Source: Auanema rhodensis
Lineage: Eukaryota > Nematoda > Chromadorea > Rhabditida > Rhabditidae
NCBI GenBank assembly: GCA_964057225.1
Contig: OZ059900.1
Location: forward strand, 17,499,638-17,563,637
Reading direction: 5' to 3'
Length of the DNA stretch: 64,000 nt
In this document: one piece after another, positions 1 through 12,900 of the stretch
Layout of the letters: each line of letters starts with the position of its first letter
How positions within the stretch are numbered: position 1 is the first letter of the stretch
Notes under the pieces: generated by a model
What the model was told of the DNA's origin: nothing
What the model saw: the letters and a program-made list of their open reading frames with translations, nothing else
Database searches by the model: none
Translations under genes and position numbers: made by a program

Positions 1-139
1 TTCGCTGTAAACAAGGTTTTGACTTACGATTTCATGTGTTCAAACTCATGCAATGTCAATGAAACCTAGCTCAAAATTGTTCGTACAACGTCTAGTTCCA
101 CTTTCACGACAAAAAAACAGGGGTTAGAAAATTAAGGAA

Positions 140-176
140 ATTAGCATATTCTGAGGGCACGCCCCTTATGGCTAAT
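140..176. other. Interrupted dyad with GC-rich core, one per monomer
   Basis: The arms ATTAGCAT (140-147) and ATGGCTAAT (168-176) are inverted copies with a one-base difference in length. Between them lies the only GC-rich patch of the monomer, AGGGCACGCCCCT (154-166), which is itself a partial inverted repeat (AGGG/CCCT, or GGGC/GCCC). It recurs in every copy in the array. I noticed changes in only a few copies: 13898 and 22218 (A to T in the left arm, shared by descent), 28093 and 28099, 32181 and 60346. It could extrude as a hairpin or be a dimeric protein-binding site; neither is shown by sequence alone. Confidence 0.6.
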
Positions 177-183
177 ATTGATT

Positions 184-193
184 AAATCGATTT
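184..193. other. Ten-base palindrome AAATCGATTT, one per monomer
   Basis: A perfect 10-bp palindrome containing a single ClaI-type ATCGAT per monomer, so that enzyme should reduce the array to a 342-bp ladder. The site is lost by a C to T change at about 3608 and 43925. The two losses are in otherwise different copies, so they may be independent or spread by exchange. Confidence 0.8.
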
Positions 194-319
194 TTGTTCA
201 TATGAGTCGTCAAATGCAACGAATTTCAGCGTGTTACATACTAAAATGAAGCATTTTACATGCTGAACACTAGAAAAATACAAAAACACAGTATTTCCCA
301 TGAGAAATATTTTATTATG

Positions 320-335
320 CTGGAAAACCAGTTTT
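320..335. other. Overlapping short hairpins near the monomer end
   Basis: CTGG (320-323) and CCAG (328-331) can pair around an AAAA loop; the overlapping AAAAC (324-328) and GTTTT (331-335) form an alternative dyad. The stems are short, so this is a weak structural feature. Variants hit it at 1357, 24842 and 26552 (GTTTTT to GCTTTT), at 11329 and 19651 (creating ACCGGT), and repeatedly after 52.6 kb (GTTTTT to GTTTCT). Confidence 0.4.
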
Positions 336-3300
336 TGGAAATTTCGCTGTAAACAAGGTTTTGACTTACGATTTCATGTGTTCAAACTCATGCAATGTCA
401 ATGAAACCTAGCTCAAAATTGTTCGTACAACGTCTAGTTCCACTTTCACGACAAAAAAACAGGGGTTAGAAAACTAAGGAAATTAGCATATTCTGAGGGC
501 ACGCCCCTTATGGCTAATATTGATTAAATCGATTTTTGTTCATATGAGTCGTCAAATGCAACGAATTTCAGCGTGTTACATACTAAAATGAAGCCTTTTA
601 CATGCTGAACACTAGAAAAATACAAAAACACAGTATTTCCCATGAGAAATTTTTTATTATGCTGGAAAACCAGTTTTTGGAAATTTCGCTGTAAACAAGG
701 TTTTGACTTACGATTTCATGTGCTCAAACTCATGCAATGTCAATGAAACCTAGCTCAAAATTGTTCGTACAACGTCTAGTTCCACTTTCACGACAAAAAA
801 ACAGGGGTTAGAAAATTAAGGAAATTAGCATATTCTGAGGGCACGCCCCTTATGGCTAATATTGATTAAATCGATTTTTGTTCATATGAGTCGTCAAATG
901 CAACGAATTTCAGCGTGTTACATACTAAAATGAAGCATTTTACATGCTGAACACTAGAAAAATACAAAAACACAGTATTTCCCATGAGAAATATTTTATT
1001 ATGCTGGAAAACCAGTTTTTGGAAATTTCGCTGTAAACAAGGTTTTGACTTACGATTTCATGTGTTCAAACTCATGCAATGTCAATGAAACCTAGCTCAA
1101 AATTGTTCGTACAACGTCTAGTTCCACTTTCACGACAAAAAAACAGGGGTTAGAAAATTAAGGAAATTAGCATATTCTGAGGGCACGCCCCTTATGGCTA
1201 ATATTGATTAAATCGATTTTTGTTCATATGAGTCGTCAAATGCAACGAATTTCAGCGTGTTACATACTAAAATGAAGCATTTTACATGCTGAACACTAGA
1301 AAAATACAAAAACACAGTATTTCCCATGAGAAATATTTTATTATGCTGGAAAACCAGCTTTTGGAAATTTCGCTGTAAACAAGGTTTTGAATTACGATTT
1401 CATGTGTTCAAACTCATGCAATGTCAATGAAACCTAGCTCAAAATTGTTCGTACAACGTCTAGTTCCACTTTCACGACAAAAAAACAAGGGTTAGAAAAT
1501 TAAGGAAATTAGCATATTCTGAGGGCACGCCCCTTATGGCTAATATTGATTAAATCGATTTTTGTTCATATGAGTCGTCAAATGCAACGAATTTCAGCGT
1601 GTTACATACTAAAATGAAGCATTTTACATGCTGAACACTAGAAAAATACAAAAACACAGTATTTCCCATGAGAAATATTTTATTATGCTGGAAAACCAGT
1701 TTTTGGAAATTTCGCTGTAAACAAGGTTTTGACTTACGATTTCATGTGTTCAAACTCATGCAATGTCAATGAAACATAGCTCAAAATTGTTCGTACAACG
1801 TCTAGTTCCACTTTCACGACAAAAAAACAGGGGTTAGAAAATTAAGGAAATTAGCATATTCTGAGGGCACGCCCCTTATGGCTAATATTGATTAAATCGA
1901 TTTTTGTTCATATGAGTCGTCAAATGCAACGAATTTCAGCGTGTTACATACTAAAATGAAGCATTTTACATGCTGAACACTAGAAAAATACAAAAACACA
2001 GTATTTCCCATGAGAAATATTTTATTATGCTGGAAAACCAGTTTTTGGAAATTTCGCTGTAAACAAGGTTTTGACTTACGATTTCATGTGTTCAAACTCA
2101 TGCAATGTCAATGAAACCTAGCTCAAAATTGTTCGTACAACGTCTAGTTCCACTTTCACGACAAAAAAACAGGGGTTAGAAAATTAAGGAAATTAGCATA
2201 TTCTGAGGGCACGCCCCTTATGGCTAATATTGATTAAATCGATTTTTGTTCATATGAGTCGTCAAATGCAACGAATTTCAGCGTGTTACATACTAAAATG
2301 AAGCATTTTACATGCTGAACACTAGAAAAATACAAAAACACAGTATTTCCCATGAGAAATATTTTATTATGCTGGAAAACCAGTTTTTGGAAATTTCGCT
2401 GTAAACAAGGTTTTGACTTACGATTTCATGTGTTCAAACTCATGCAATGTCAATGAAACCTAGCTCAAAATTGTTCGTACAACGTCTAGTTCCACTTTCA
2501 CGACAAAAAAACAGGGGTTAGAAAATTAAGGAAATTAGCATATTCTGAGGGCACGCCCCTTATGGCTAATATTGATTAAATCGATTTTTGTTCATATGAG
2601 TCGTCAAATGCAACGAATTTCAGCGTGTTACATACTTAAATGAAGCATTTTACATGCTGAACACTAGAAAAATACAAAAACACAGTATTTCCCATGAGAA
2701 ATATTTTATTATGCTGGAAAACCAGTTTTTGGAAATTTCGCTGTAAACAAGGTTTTGACTTACGATTTCATGTGTTCAAACTCATGCAATGTCAATGAAA
2801 CCTAGCTCAAAATTGTTCGTACAACGTCTAGTTCCACTTTCACGACAAAAAAACAGGGGTTAGAAAATTAAGGAAATTAGCATATTCTGAGGGCACGCCC
2901 CTTATGGCTAATATTGATTAAATCGATTTTTGTTCATATGAGTCGTCAAATGCAACGAATTTCAGCGTGTTACATACTAAAATGAAGCATTTTACATGCT
3001 GAACACTAGAAAAATACAAAAACACAGTATTTCACCTGAGAAATATTTTATTATGCTGGAAAACCAGTTTTTGGAAATTTCGCTGTAAACAAGGTTTTGA
3101 CTTACGATTTCATGTGTTCAAACTCATGCAATGTCAATGAAACCTAGCTCAAAATTGTTCGTACAACGTCTAGTTCCACTTTCACGACAAAAAAACAGGG
3201 GTTAGAAAATTAAGGAAATTAGCATATTCTGAGGGCACGCCCCTTATGGCTAATATTGATTAAATCGATTTTTGTTCATATGAGTCGTCAAATGCAACGA

Positions 3301-3474
3301 ATTTCAGCGTGTTACATACTAAAATGAAGCATTTTACATGCTGAACACTAGAAAAATACAAAAACACAGTATTTCCCATGAGAAATATTTTATTATGCTG
3401 GAAAACCAGTTTTTGGAAATTTCGCTGTAAACAAGGTTTTGACTTACGATTTCATGTGTTCAAACTCATGCAAT

Positions 3475-6400
3475 GTCGATGAAACCTAGCTCAAAATTGT
3501 TCGTACAACGTCTAGTTCCACTTTCACGACAAAAAAACAGGGGTTAGAAAATTAAGGAAATTAGCATATTCTGAGGGCACGCCCCTTATGGCTAATATTG
3601 ATTAAATTGATTTTTGTTCATATGAGTCGTCAAATGCAACGAATTTCAGCGTGTTACATACTAAAATGAAGCATTTTACATGCTGAACACTAGAAAAATA
3701 CAAAAACACAGTATTTCCCATGAGAAATATTTTATTATGCTGGAAAACCAGTTTTTGGAAATTTCGCTGTAAACAAGGTTTTGACTTACGATTTCATGTG
3801 TTCAAACTCATGCAATGTCGATGAAACCTAGCTCAAAATTGTTCGTACAACGTCTAGTTCCACTTTCACGACAAAAAAACAGGGGTTAGAAAATTAAGGA
3901 AATTAGCATATTCTGAGGGCACGCCCCTTATGGCTAATATTGATTAAATCGATTTTTGTTCATATGAGTCGTCAAATGCAACGAATTTCAGCGTGTTACA
4001 AACCAAAATGAAGCATTTTACATGCTGAACACTAGAAAAATACAAAAACACAGTATTTCCCATGAGAAATATTTTATTATGCTGGAAAACCAGTTTTTGG
4101 AAATTTCGCTGTAAACAAGGTTTTGACTTACGATTTCATGTGTTCAAACTCATGCAATGTCAATGAAACCTAGCTCAAAATTGTTCGTACAACGTCTAGT
4201 TCCACTTTCACGACAAAAAAACAGGGGTTAGAAAATTAAGGAAATTAGCATATTCTGAGGGCACGCCCCTTATGGCTAATATTGATTAAATCGATTTTTG
4301 TTCATATGAGTCGTCAAATGCAACGAATTTCAGCGTGTTACATACTAAAATGAAGCATTTTACATGCTGAACACTAGAAAAATACAAAAACACAGTATTT
4401 CCCATGAGAAATATTTTATTATGCTGGAAAACCAGTTTTTGGAAATTTCGCTGTAAACAAGGTTTTGACTTACGATTTCATGTGTTCAAACTCATGCAAT
4501 GTCAATGAAACCTAGCTCAAAATTGTTCGTACAACGTCTAGTTCCACTTTCACGACAAAAAAACAGGGGTTAGAAAATTAAGGAAATTAGCATATTCTGA
4601 GGGCACGCCCCTTATGGCTAATATTGATTAAATCGATTTTTGTTCATATGAGTCGTCAAATGCAACGAATTTCAGCGTGTTACATACTAAAATGAAGCAT
4701 TTTACATGCTGAACACTAGAAAAATACAAAAACACAGTATTTCCCATGAGAAATATTTTATTATGCTGGAAAACCAGTTTTTGGAAATTTCGCTGTAAAC
4801 AAGGTTTTGACTTACGATTTCATGTGTTCAAACTCATGCAATGTCGATGAAACCTAGCTCAAAATTGTTCGTACAACGTCTAGTTCCACTTTCACGACAA
4901 AAAAACAGGGGTTAGAAAATTAAGGAAATTAGCATATTCTGAGGGCACGCCCCTTATGGCTAATATTGATTAAATCGATTTTTGTTCATATGAGTCGTCA
5001 AATGCAACGAATTTCAGCGTGTTACAAACCAAAATGAAGCATTTTACATGCTGAACACTAGAAAAATACAAAAACACAGTATTTCCCATGAGAAATATTT
5101 TATTATGCTGGAAAACCAGTTTTTGGAAATTTCGCTGTAAACAAGGTTTTGACTTACGATTTCATGTGTTCAAACTCATGCAATGTCAATGAAACCTAGC
5201 TCAAAATTGTTCGTACAACGTCTAGTTCCACTTTCACGACAAAAAAACAGGGGTTAGAAAATTAAGGAAATTAGCATATTCTGAGGGCACGCCCCTTATG
5301 GCTAATATTGATTAAATCGATTTTTGTTCATATGAGTCGTCAAATGCAACGAATTTCAGCGTGTTACATACTAAAATGAAGCATTTTACATGCTGAACAC
5401 TAGAAAAATACAAAAACACAGTATTTCCCATGAGAAATATTTTATTATGCTGGAAAACCAGTTTTTGGAAATTTCGCTGTAAACAAGGTTTTGACTTACG
5501 ATTTCATGTGTTCAAACTCATGCAATGTCAATGAAACCTAGCTCAAAATTGTTCGTACAACGTCTAGTTCCACTTTCACGACAAAAAAACAGGGGTTAGA
5601 AAATTAAGGAAATTAGCATATTCTGAGGGCACGCCCCTTATGGCTAATATTGATTAAATCGATTTTTGTTCATATGAGTCGTCAAATGCAACGAATTTCA
5701 GCGTGTTACATACTAAAATGAAGCATTTTACATGCTGAACACTAGAAAAATACAAAAACACAGTATTTCCCATGAGAAATATTTTATTATGCTGGAAAAC
5801 CAGTTTTTGGAAATTTCGCTGTAAACAAGGTTTTGACTTACGATTTCATGTGCTCAAACTCATGCAATGTCAATGAAACCTAGCTCAAAATTGATCGTAC
5901 AACGTCTAGTTCCACTTTCACGACAAAAAAACAGGGGTTAGAAAATTAAGGAAATTAGCATATTCTGAGGGCACGCCCCTTATGGCTAATATTGATTAAA
6001 TCGATTTTTGTTCATATGAGTCGTCAAATGCAACGAATTTCAGCGTGTTACAAACCAAAATGAAGCATTTTACATGCTGAACACTAGAAAAATACAAAAA
6101 CACAGTATTTCCCATGAGAAATATTTTATTATGCTGGAAAACCAGTTTTTGGAAATTTCGCTGTAAACAAGGTTTTGACTTACGATTTCATGTGTTCAAA
6201 CTCATGCAATGTCAATGAAACCTAGCTCAAAATTGTTCGTACAACGTCTAGTTCCACTTTCACGACAAAAAAACAGGGGTTAGAAAATTAAGGAAATTAG
6301 CATATTCTGAGGGCACGCCCCTTATGGCTAATATTGATTAAATCGATTTTTGTTCATATGAGTCGTCAAATGCAACGAATTTCAGCGTGTTACATACTAA

Positions 6401-6966
6401 AATGAAGCATTTTACATGCTGAACACTAGAAAAATACAAAAACACAGTATTTCCCATGAGAAATATTTTATTATGCTGGAAAACCAGTTTTTGGAAATTT
6501 CGCTGTAAACAAGGTTTTGACTTACGATTTCATGTGTTCAAACTCATGCAATGTCAATGAAACCTAGCTCAAAATTGTTCGTACAACGTCTAGTTCCACT
6601 TTCACGACAAAAAAACAGGGGTTAGAAAATTAAGGAAATTAGCATATTCTGAGGGCACGCCCCTTATGGCTAATATTGATTAAATCGATTTTTGTTCATA
6701 TGAGTCGTCAAATGCAACGAATTTCAGCGTGTTACATACTAAAATGAAGCATTTTACATGCTGAACACTAGAAAAATACAAAAACACAGTATTTCCCATG
6801 AGAAATATTTTATTATGCTGGAAAACCAGTTTTTGGAAATTTCGCTGTAAACAAGGTTTTGACTTACGATTTCATGTGCTCAAACTCATGCAATGTCAAT
6901 GAAACCTAGCTCAAAATTGATCGTACAACGTCTAGTTCCACTTTCACGACAAAAAAACAGGGGTTA
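3475..6966. repeat. Three-monomer (1026 bp) higher-order repeat
   Basis: Diagnostic variants recur exactly 1026 bp (three monomers) apart. GTCGATG is at 3475, 3817 and 4843. ACAAACCAAAATG replaces ACATACTAAAATG around 4001, 5027 and 6053. The linked pair TGTGCTC plus TTGATCG is at 5852/5893 and again at 6878/6919. GTCGATG and the AAACC change lie in the same monomer (3817 with 4001; 4843 with 5027). This is a short higher-order repeat made by unequal exchange. No gene is present. Confidence 0.85.
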
Positions 6967-9900
6967 CGACAAAAAACAGGGGTTAGAAAATTAAGGAAAT
7001 TAGCATATTCTGAGGGCACGCCCCTTATGGCTAATATTGATTAAATCGATTTTTGTTCATATGAGTCGTCAAATGCAACGAATTTCAGCGTGTTACATAC
7101 TAAAATGAAGCATTTTACATGCTGAACACTAGAAAAATACAAAAACACAGTATTTCCCATGAGAAATATTTTATTATGCTGGAAAACCAGTTTTTGGAAA
7201 TTTCGCTGTAAACAAGGTTTTGACTTACGATTTCATGTGTTCAAACTCATGCAATGTCAATGAAACCTAGCTCAAAATTGTTCGTACAACGTCTAGTTCC
7301 ACTTTCACGACAAAAAAACAGGGGTTACGACAAAAAACAGGGGTTAGAAAATTAAGGAAATTAGCATATTCTGAGGGCACGCCCCTTATGGCTAATATTG
7401 ATTAAATCGATTTTTGTTCATATGAGTCGTCAAATGCAACGAATTTCAGCGTGTTACATACTAAAATGAAGCATTTTACATGCTGAACACTAGAAAAATA
7501 CAAAAACACAGTATTTCCCATGAGAAATATTTTATTATGCTGGAAAACCAGTTTTTGGAAATTTCGCTGTAAACAAGGTTTTGACTTACGATTTCATGTG
7601 TTCAAACTCATGCAATGTCAATGAAACCTAGCTCAAAATTGTTCGTACAACGTCTAGTTCCACTTTCACGACAAAAAAACAGGGGTTAGAAAATTAAGGA
7701 AATTAGCATATTCTGAGGGCACGCCCCTTATGGCTAATATTGATTAAATCGATTTTTGTTCATATGAGTCGTCAAATGCAACGAATTTCAGCGTGTTACA
7801 TACTTAAATGAAGCATTTTACATGCTGAACACTAGAAAAATACAAAAACACAGTATTTCCCATGAGAAATATTTTATTATGCTGGAAAACCAGTTTTTGG
7901 AAATTTCGCTGTAAACAAGGTTTTGACTTACGATTTCATGTGTTCAAACTCATGCAATGTCAATGAAACCTAGCTCAAAATTGTTCGTACAACGTCTAGT
8001 TCCACTTTCACGACAAAAAAAACAGGGGTTACGACAAAAAACAGGGGTTAGAAAATTAAGGAAATTAGCATATTCTGAGGGCACGCCCCTTATGGCTAAT
8101 ATTGATTAAATCGATTTTTGTTCATATGAGTCGTCAAATGCAACGAATTTCAGCGTGTTACATACTAAAATGAAGCATTTTACATGCTGAACACTAGAAA
8201 AATACAAAAACACAGTATTTCCCATGAGAAATATTTTATTATGCTGGAAAACCAGTTTTTGGAAATTTCGCTGTAAACAAGGTTTTGACTTACGATTTCA
8301 TGTGTTCAAACTCATGCAATGTCAATGAAACCTAGCTCAAAATTGTTCGTACAACGTCTAGTTCCACTTTCACGACAAAAAAACAGGGGTTAGAAAATTA
8401 AGGAAATTAGCATATTCTGAGGGCACGCCCCTTATGGCTAATATTGATTAAATCGATTTTTGTTCATATGAGTCGTCAAATGCAACGAATTTCAGCGTGT
8501 TACATACTAAAATGAAGCATTTTACATGCTGAACACTAGAAAAATACAAAAACACAGTATTTCCCATGAGAAATATTTTATTATGCTGGAAAACCAGTTT
8601 TTGGAAATTTCGCTGTAAACAAGGTTTTGACTTACGATTTCATGTGTTCAAACTCATGCAATGTCAATGAAACCTAGCTCAAAATTGTTCGTACAACGTC
8701 TAGTTCCACTTTCACGACAAAAAAACAGGGGTTAGAAAATTAAGGAAATTAGCATATTCTGAGGGCACGCCCCTTATGGCTAATATTGATTAAATCGATT
8801 TTTGTTCATATGATTCGTCAAATGCAACGAATTTTAGCGTGTTACATACTAAAATGAAGCATTTTACATGCTGAACACTAGAAAAATATAAAAACACAGT
8901 ATTTCCCATGAGAAATATTTTATTATGCTGGAAAACCAGTTTTTGGAAATTTCGCTGTAAACAAGGTTTTGACTTACGATTTCATGTGTTCAAACTCATG
9001 CAATGTCAATGAAACCTAGCTCAAAATTGTTCGTACAACGTCTAGTTCCACTTTCACGACAAAAAAACAGGGGTTAGAAAATTAAGGAAATTAGCATATT
9101 CTGAGGGCACGCCCCTTATGGCTAATATTGATTAAATCGATTTTTGTTCATATGAGTCGTCAAATGCAACGAATTTCAGCGTGTTACATACTAAAATGAA
9201 GCATTTTACATGCTGAACACTAGAAAAATACAAAAACACAGTATTTCCCATGAGAAATATTTTATTATGCTGGAAAACCAGTTTTTGGAAATTTCGCTGT
9301 AAACAAGGTTTTGACTTACGATTTCATGTGTTCAAACTCATGCAATGTCAATGAAACCTAGCTCAAAATTGTTCGTACAACGTCTAGTTCCACTTTCACG
9401 ACAAAAAAACAGGGGTTAGAAAATTAAGGAAATTAGCATATTCTGAGGGCACGCCCCTTATGGCTAATATTGATTAAATCGATTTTTGTTCATATGAGTC
9501 GTCAAATGCAACGAATTTCAGCGTGTTACATACTAAAATGAAGCCTTTTACAAGCTGAACACTAGAAAAATACAAAAACACAGTATTTCCCATGAGAAAT
9601 ATTTTATTATGCTGGAAAACCAGTTTTTGGAAATTTCGCTGTAAACAAGGTTTTGACTTACGATTTCATGTGTTCAAACTCATGCAATGTCAATGAAACC
9701 TAGCTCAAAATTGTTTGTACAACGTCTAGTTCCACTTTCACGACAAAAAAACAGGGGTTAGAAAATTAAGGAAATTAGCATATTCTGAGGGCACGCCCCT
9801 TATGGCTAATATTGATTAAATCGATTTTTGTTCATATGAGTCGTCAAATGCAACGAATTTCAGCGTGTTACATACTAAAATGAAGCATTTTACATGCTGA

Positions 9901-12900
9901 ACACTAGAAAAATACAAAAACACAGTATTTCCCATGAGAAATATTTTATTATGCTGGAAAACCAGTTTTTGGAAATTTCGCTGTAAACAAGGTTTTGACT
10001 TACGATTTCATGTGTTCAAACTCATGCAATGTCAATGAAACCTAGCTCAAAATTGTTCGTACAACGTCTAGTTCCACTTTCACGACAAAAAAACAGGGGT
10101 TAGAAAATTAAGGAAATTAGCATATTCTGAGGGCACGCCCCTTATGGCTAATATTGATTAAATCGATTTTTGTTCATATGAGTCGTCAAATGCAACGAAT
10201 TTCAGCGTGTTACATACTAAAATGAAGCCTTTCACATGCTGAACACTAGAAAAATACAAAAACACAGTATTTCCCATGAGAAATATTTTATTATGCTGGA
10301 AAACCAGTTTTTGGAAATTTCGCTGTAAACAAGGTTTTGACTTACGATTTCATGTGCTCAAACTCATGCAATGTCAATGAAACCTAGCTCAAAATTGTTC
10401 GTACAACGTCTAGTTCCACTTTCACGACAAAAAAACAGGGGTTAGAAAATTAAGGAAATTAGCATATTCTGAGGGCACGCCCCTTATGGCTAATATTGAT
10501 TAAATCGATTTTTGTTCATATGAGTCGTCAAATGCAACGAATTTCAGCGTGTTACATACTAAAATGAAGCATTTTACATGCTGAACACTAGAAAAATACA
10601 AAAACACAGTATTTCCCATGAGAAATATTTTATTATGCTGGAAAACCAGTTTTTGGAAATTTCGCTGTAAACAAGGTTTTGACTTACGATTTCATGTGTT
10701 CAAACTCATGCAATGTCAATGAAACCTAGCTCAAAATTGTTCGTACAACGTCTAGTTCCACTTTCACGACAAAAAAACAGGGGTTAGAAAATTAAGGAAA
10801 TTAGCATATTCTGAGGGCACGCCCCTTATGGCTAATATTGATTAAATCGATTTTTGTTCATATGAGTCGTCAAATGCAACGAATTTCAGCGTGTTACATA
10901 CTAAAATGAAGCATTTTACATGCTGAACACTAGAAAAATACAAAAACACAGTATTTCCCATGAGAAATATTTTATTATGCTGGAAAACCAGTTTTTGGAA
11001 ATTTCGCTGTAAACAAGGTTTTGACTTACGATTTCATGTGTTCAAACTCATGCAATGTCAATGAAACCTAGCTCAAAATTGTTCGTACAACGTCTAGTTC
11101 CACTTTCACGACAAAAAAACAAGGGTTAGAAAATTAAGGAAATTAGCATATTCTGAGGGCACGCCCCTTATGGCTAATATTGATTAAATCGATTTTTGTT
11201 CATATGAGTCGTCAAATGCAACGAATTTCAGCGTGTTACATACTAAAATGAAGCATTTTACATGCTGAACACTAGAAAAATACAAAAACACAGTATTTCC
11301 CATGAGAAATATTTTATTATGCTGGAAAACCGGTTTTTGGAAATTTCGCTGTAAACAAGGTTTTGACTTACGATTTCATGTGTTCAAACTCATGCAATGT
11401 CAATGAAACCTAGCTCAAAATTGTTCGTACAACGTCTAGTTCCACTTTCACGACAAAAAAACAGGGGTTAGAAAACTAAGGAAATTAGCATATTCTGAGG
11501 GCACGCCCCTTATGGCTAATATTGATTAAATCGATTTTTGTTCATATGAGTCGTCAAATGCAACGAATTTCAGCGTGTTACATACTAAAATGAAGCATTT
11601 TACATGCTGAACACTAGAAAAATACAAAAACACAGTATTTCCCATGAGAAATATTTTATTATGCTGGAAAACCAGTTTTTGGAAATTTCGCTGTAAACAA
11701 GGTTTTGACTTACGATTTCATGTGTTCAAACTCATGCAATGTCAATGAAACCTAGCTCAAAATTGTTCGTACAACGTCTAGTTCCACTTTCACGACAAAA
11801 AAACAGGGGTTAGAAAATTAAGGAAATTAGCATATTCTGAGGGCACGCCCCTTATGGCTAATATTGATTAAATCGATTTTTGTTCATATGAGTCGTCAAA
11901 TGCAACGAATTTCAGCGTGTTACATACTAAAATGAAGCATTTTACATGCTGAACACTAGAAAAATACAAAAACACAGTATTTCCCATGAGAAATATTTTA
12001 TTATGCTGGAAAACCAGTTTTTGGAAATTTCGCTGTAAACAAGGTTTTGACTTACGATTTCATGTGTTCAAACTCATGCAATGTCAATGAAACCTAGCTC
12101 AAAATTGTTCGTACAACGTCTAGTTCCACTTTCACGACAAAAAAACAGGGGTTACGACAAAAAACAGGGGTTAGAAAATTAAGGAAATTAGCATATTCTG
12201 AGGGCACGCCCCTTATGGCTAATATTGATTAAATCGATTTTTGTTCATATGAGTCGTCAAATGCAACGAATTTCAGCGTGTTACATACTAAAATGAAGCA
12301 TTTTACATGCTGAACACTAGAAAAATACAAAAACACAGTATTTCCCATGAGAAATATTTTATTATGCTGGAAAACCAGTTTTTGGAAATTTCGCTGTAAA
12401 CAAGGTTTTGACTTACGATTTCATGTGTTCAAACTCATGCAATGTCAATGAAACCTAGCTCAAAATTGTTCGTACAACGTCTAGTTCCACTTTCACGACA
12501 AAAAAACAGGGGTTAGAAAATTAAGGAAATTAGCATATTCTGAGGGCACGCCCCTTATGGCTAATATTGATTAAATCGATTTTTGTTCATATGAGTCGTC
12601 AAATGCAACGAATTTCAGCGTGTTACATACTAAAATGAAGCATTTTACATGCTGAACACTAGGAAAATACAAAAACACAGTATTTCCCATGAGAAATATT
12701 TTATTATGCTGGAAAACCAGTTTTTGGAAATTTCGCTGTAAACAAGGTTTTGACTTACGATTTCATGTGTTCAAACTCATGCAATGTCAATGAAACCTAG
12801 CTCAAAATTGTTCGTACAACGTCTAGTTCCACTTTCACGACAAAAAAACCGGGGTTAGAAAATTAAGGAAATTAGCATATTCTGAGGGCACGCCCCTTAT

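Larger units (their letters stand above)
1..342. repeat. Reference monomer of the satellite (342 bp)
   Basis: This copy is used as the coordinate frame for all others (position 1 = TTCGCTGT). Composition is 59 C, 57 G and 226 A+T (34% G+C). Ten CpG are present against about 9.8 expected, so CpG is not depleted; all ten lie in positions 3-231 and none in 232-342. Notable internal parts are a seven-A tract at 111-117, an interrupted dyad with a GC-rich core at 140-176, the palindrome AAATCGATTT at 184-193, an NdeI-type CATATG at 199-204 and a short hairpin at 320-331. Comparison of 1-130 with 172-301 without gaps gives about 35% identity, close to background, so the monomer is not an obvious dimer of 171-bp halves. 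Confidence 0.97.
1..3474. repeat. Near-consensus satellite copies, left edge
   Basis: About ten copies with sparse variants and no gene. Scattered markers are AAAACTAAGG at 472, GAAGCCTTTT at about 591, TGTGCTC at about 720, AGCTTTTGG at 1356, a private GAATTACG at 1389, ACAAGGG at 1485, AACATAGC at 1774, ACTTAAATG at about 2634 and CACCTGAG at about 3034. The trio at 1357, 1485 and 1775 recurs in the same order at 26552, 26680 and 26970, a constant offset of 25195 bp. Confidence 0.9.

Noticed and set aside
120-127. GGGGTTAG, resembling an insect or vertebrate telomere repeat unit
   Set aside because: It is a single short occurrence per monomer with no tandem TTAGG or TTAGGG array, so it is a chance match.
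1-342. Possible origin as a dimer of two 171-bp units (the alpha-satellite length)
   Set aside because: Ungapped comparison at offset 171 gives about 45 of 130 matches, near the level expected for A+T-rich DNA. The one good stretch (109-120 versus 280-291) is a simple A-rich run. There is no alpha-satellite similarity that I recognise.
342-358. CENP-B-box-like match across the monomer junction (TTTCG....A..CAAG)
   Set aside because: It matches seven of the nine essential CENP-B box bases, but about one such match is expected by chance in 342 bp on two strands, and the two mismatches are in the essential CGGG part.
8884-8892. TATAAAA box-like motif at 8887 and 17209 in the GATTCGT monomers
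   Set aside because: It arises from a single C to T change in an A-rich run in two copies related by the 8.32 kb duplication; there is no other promoter evidence.
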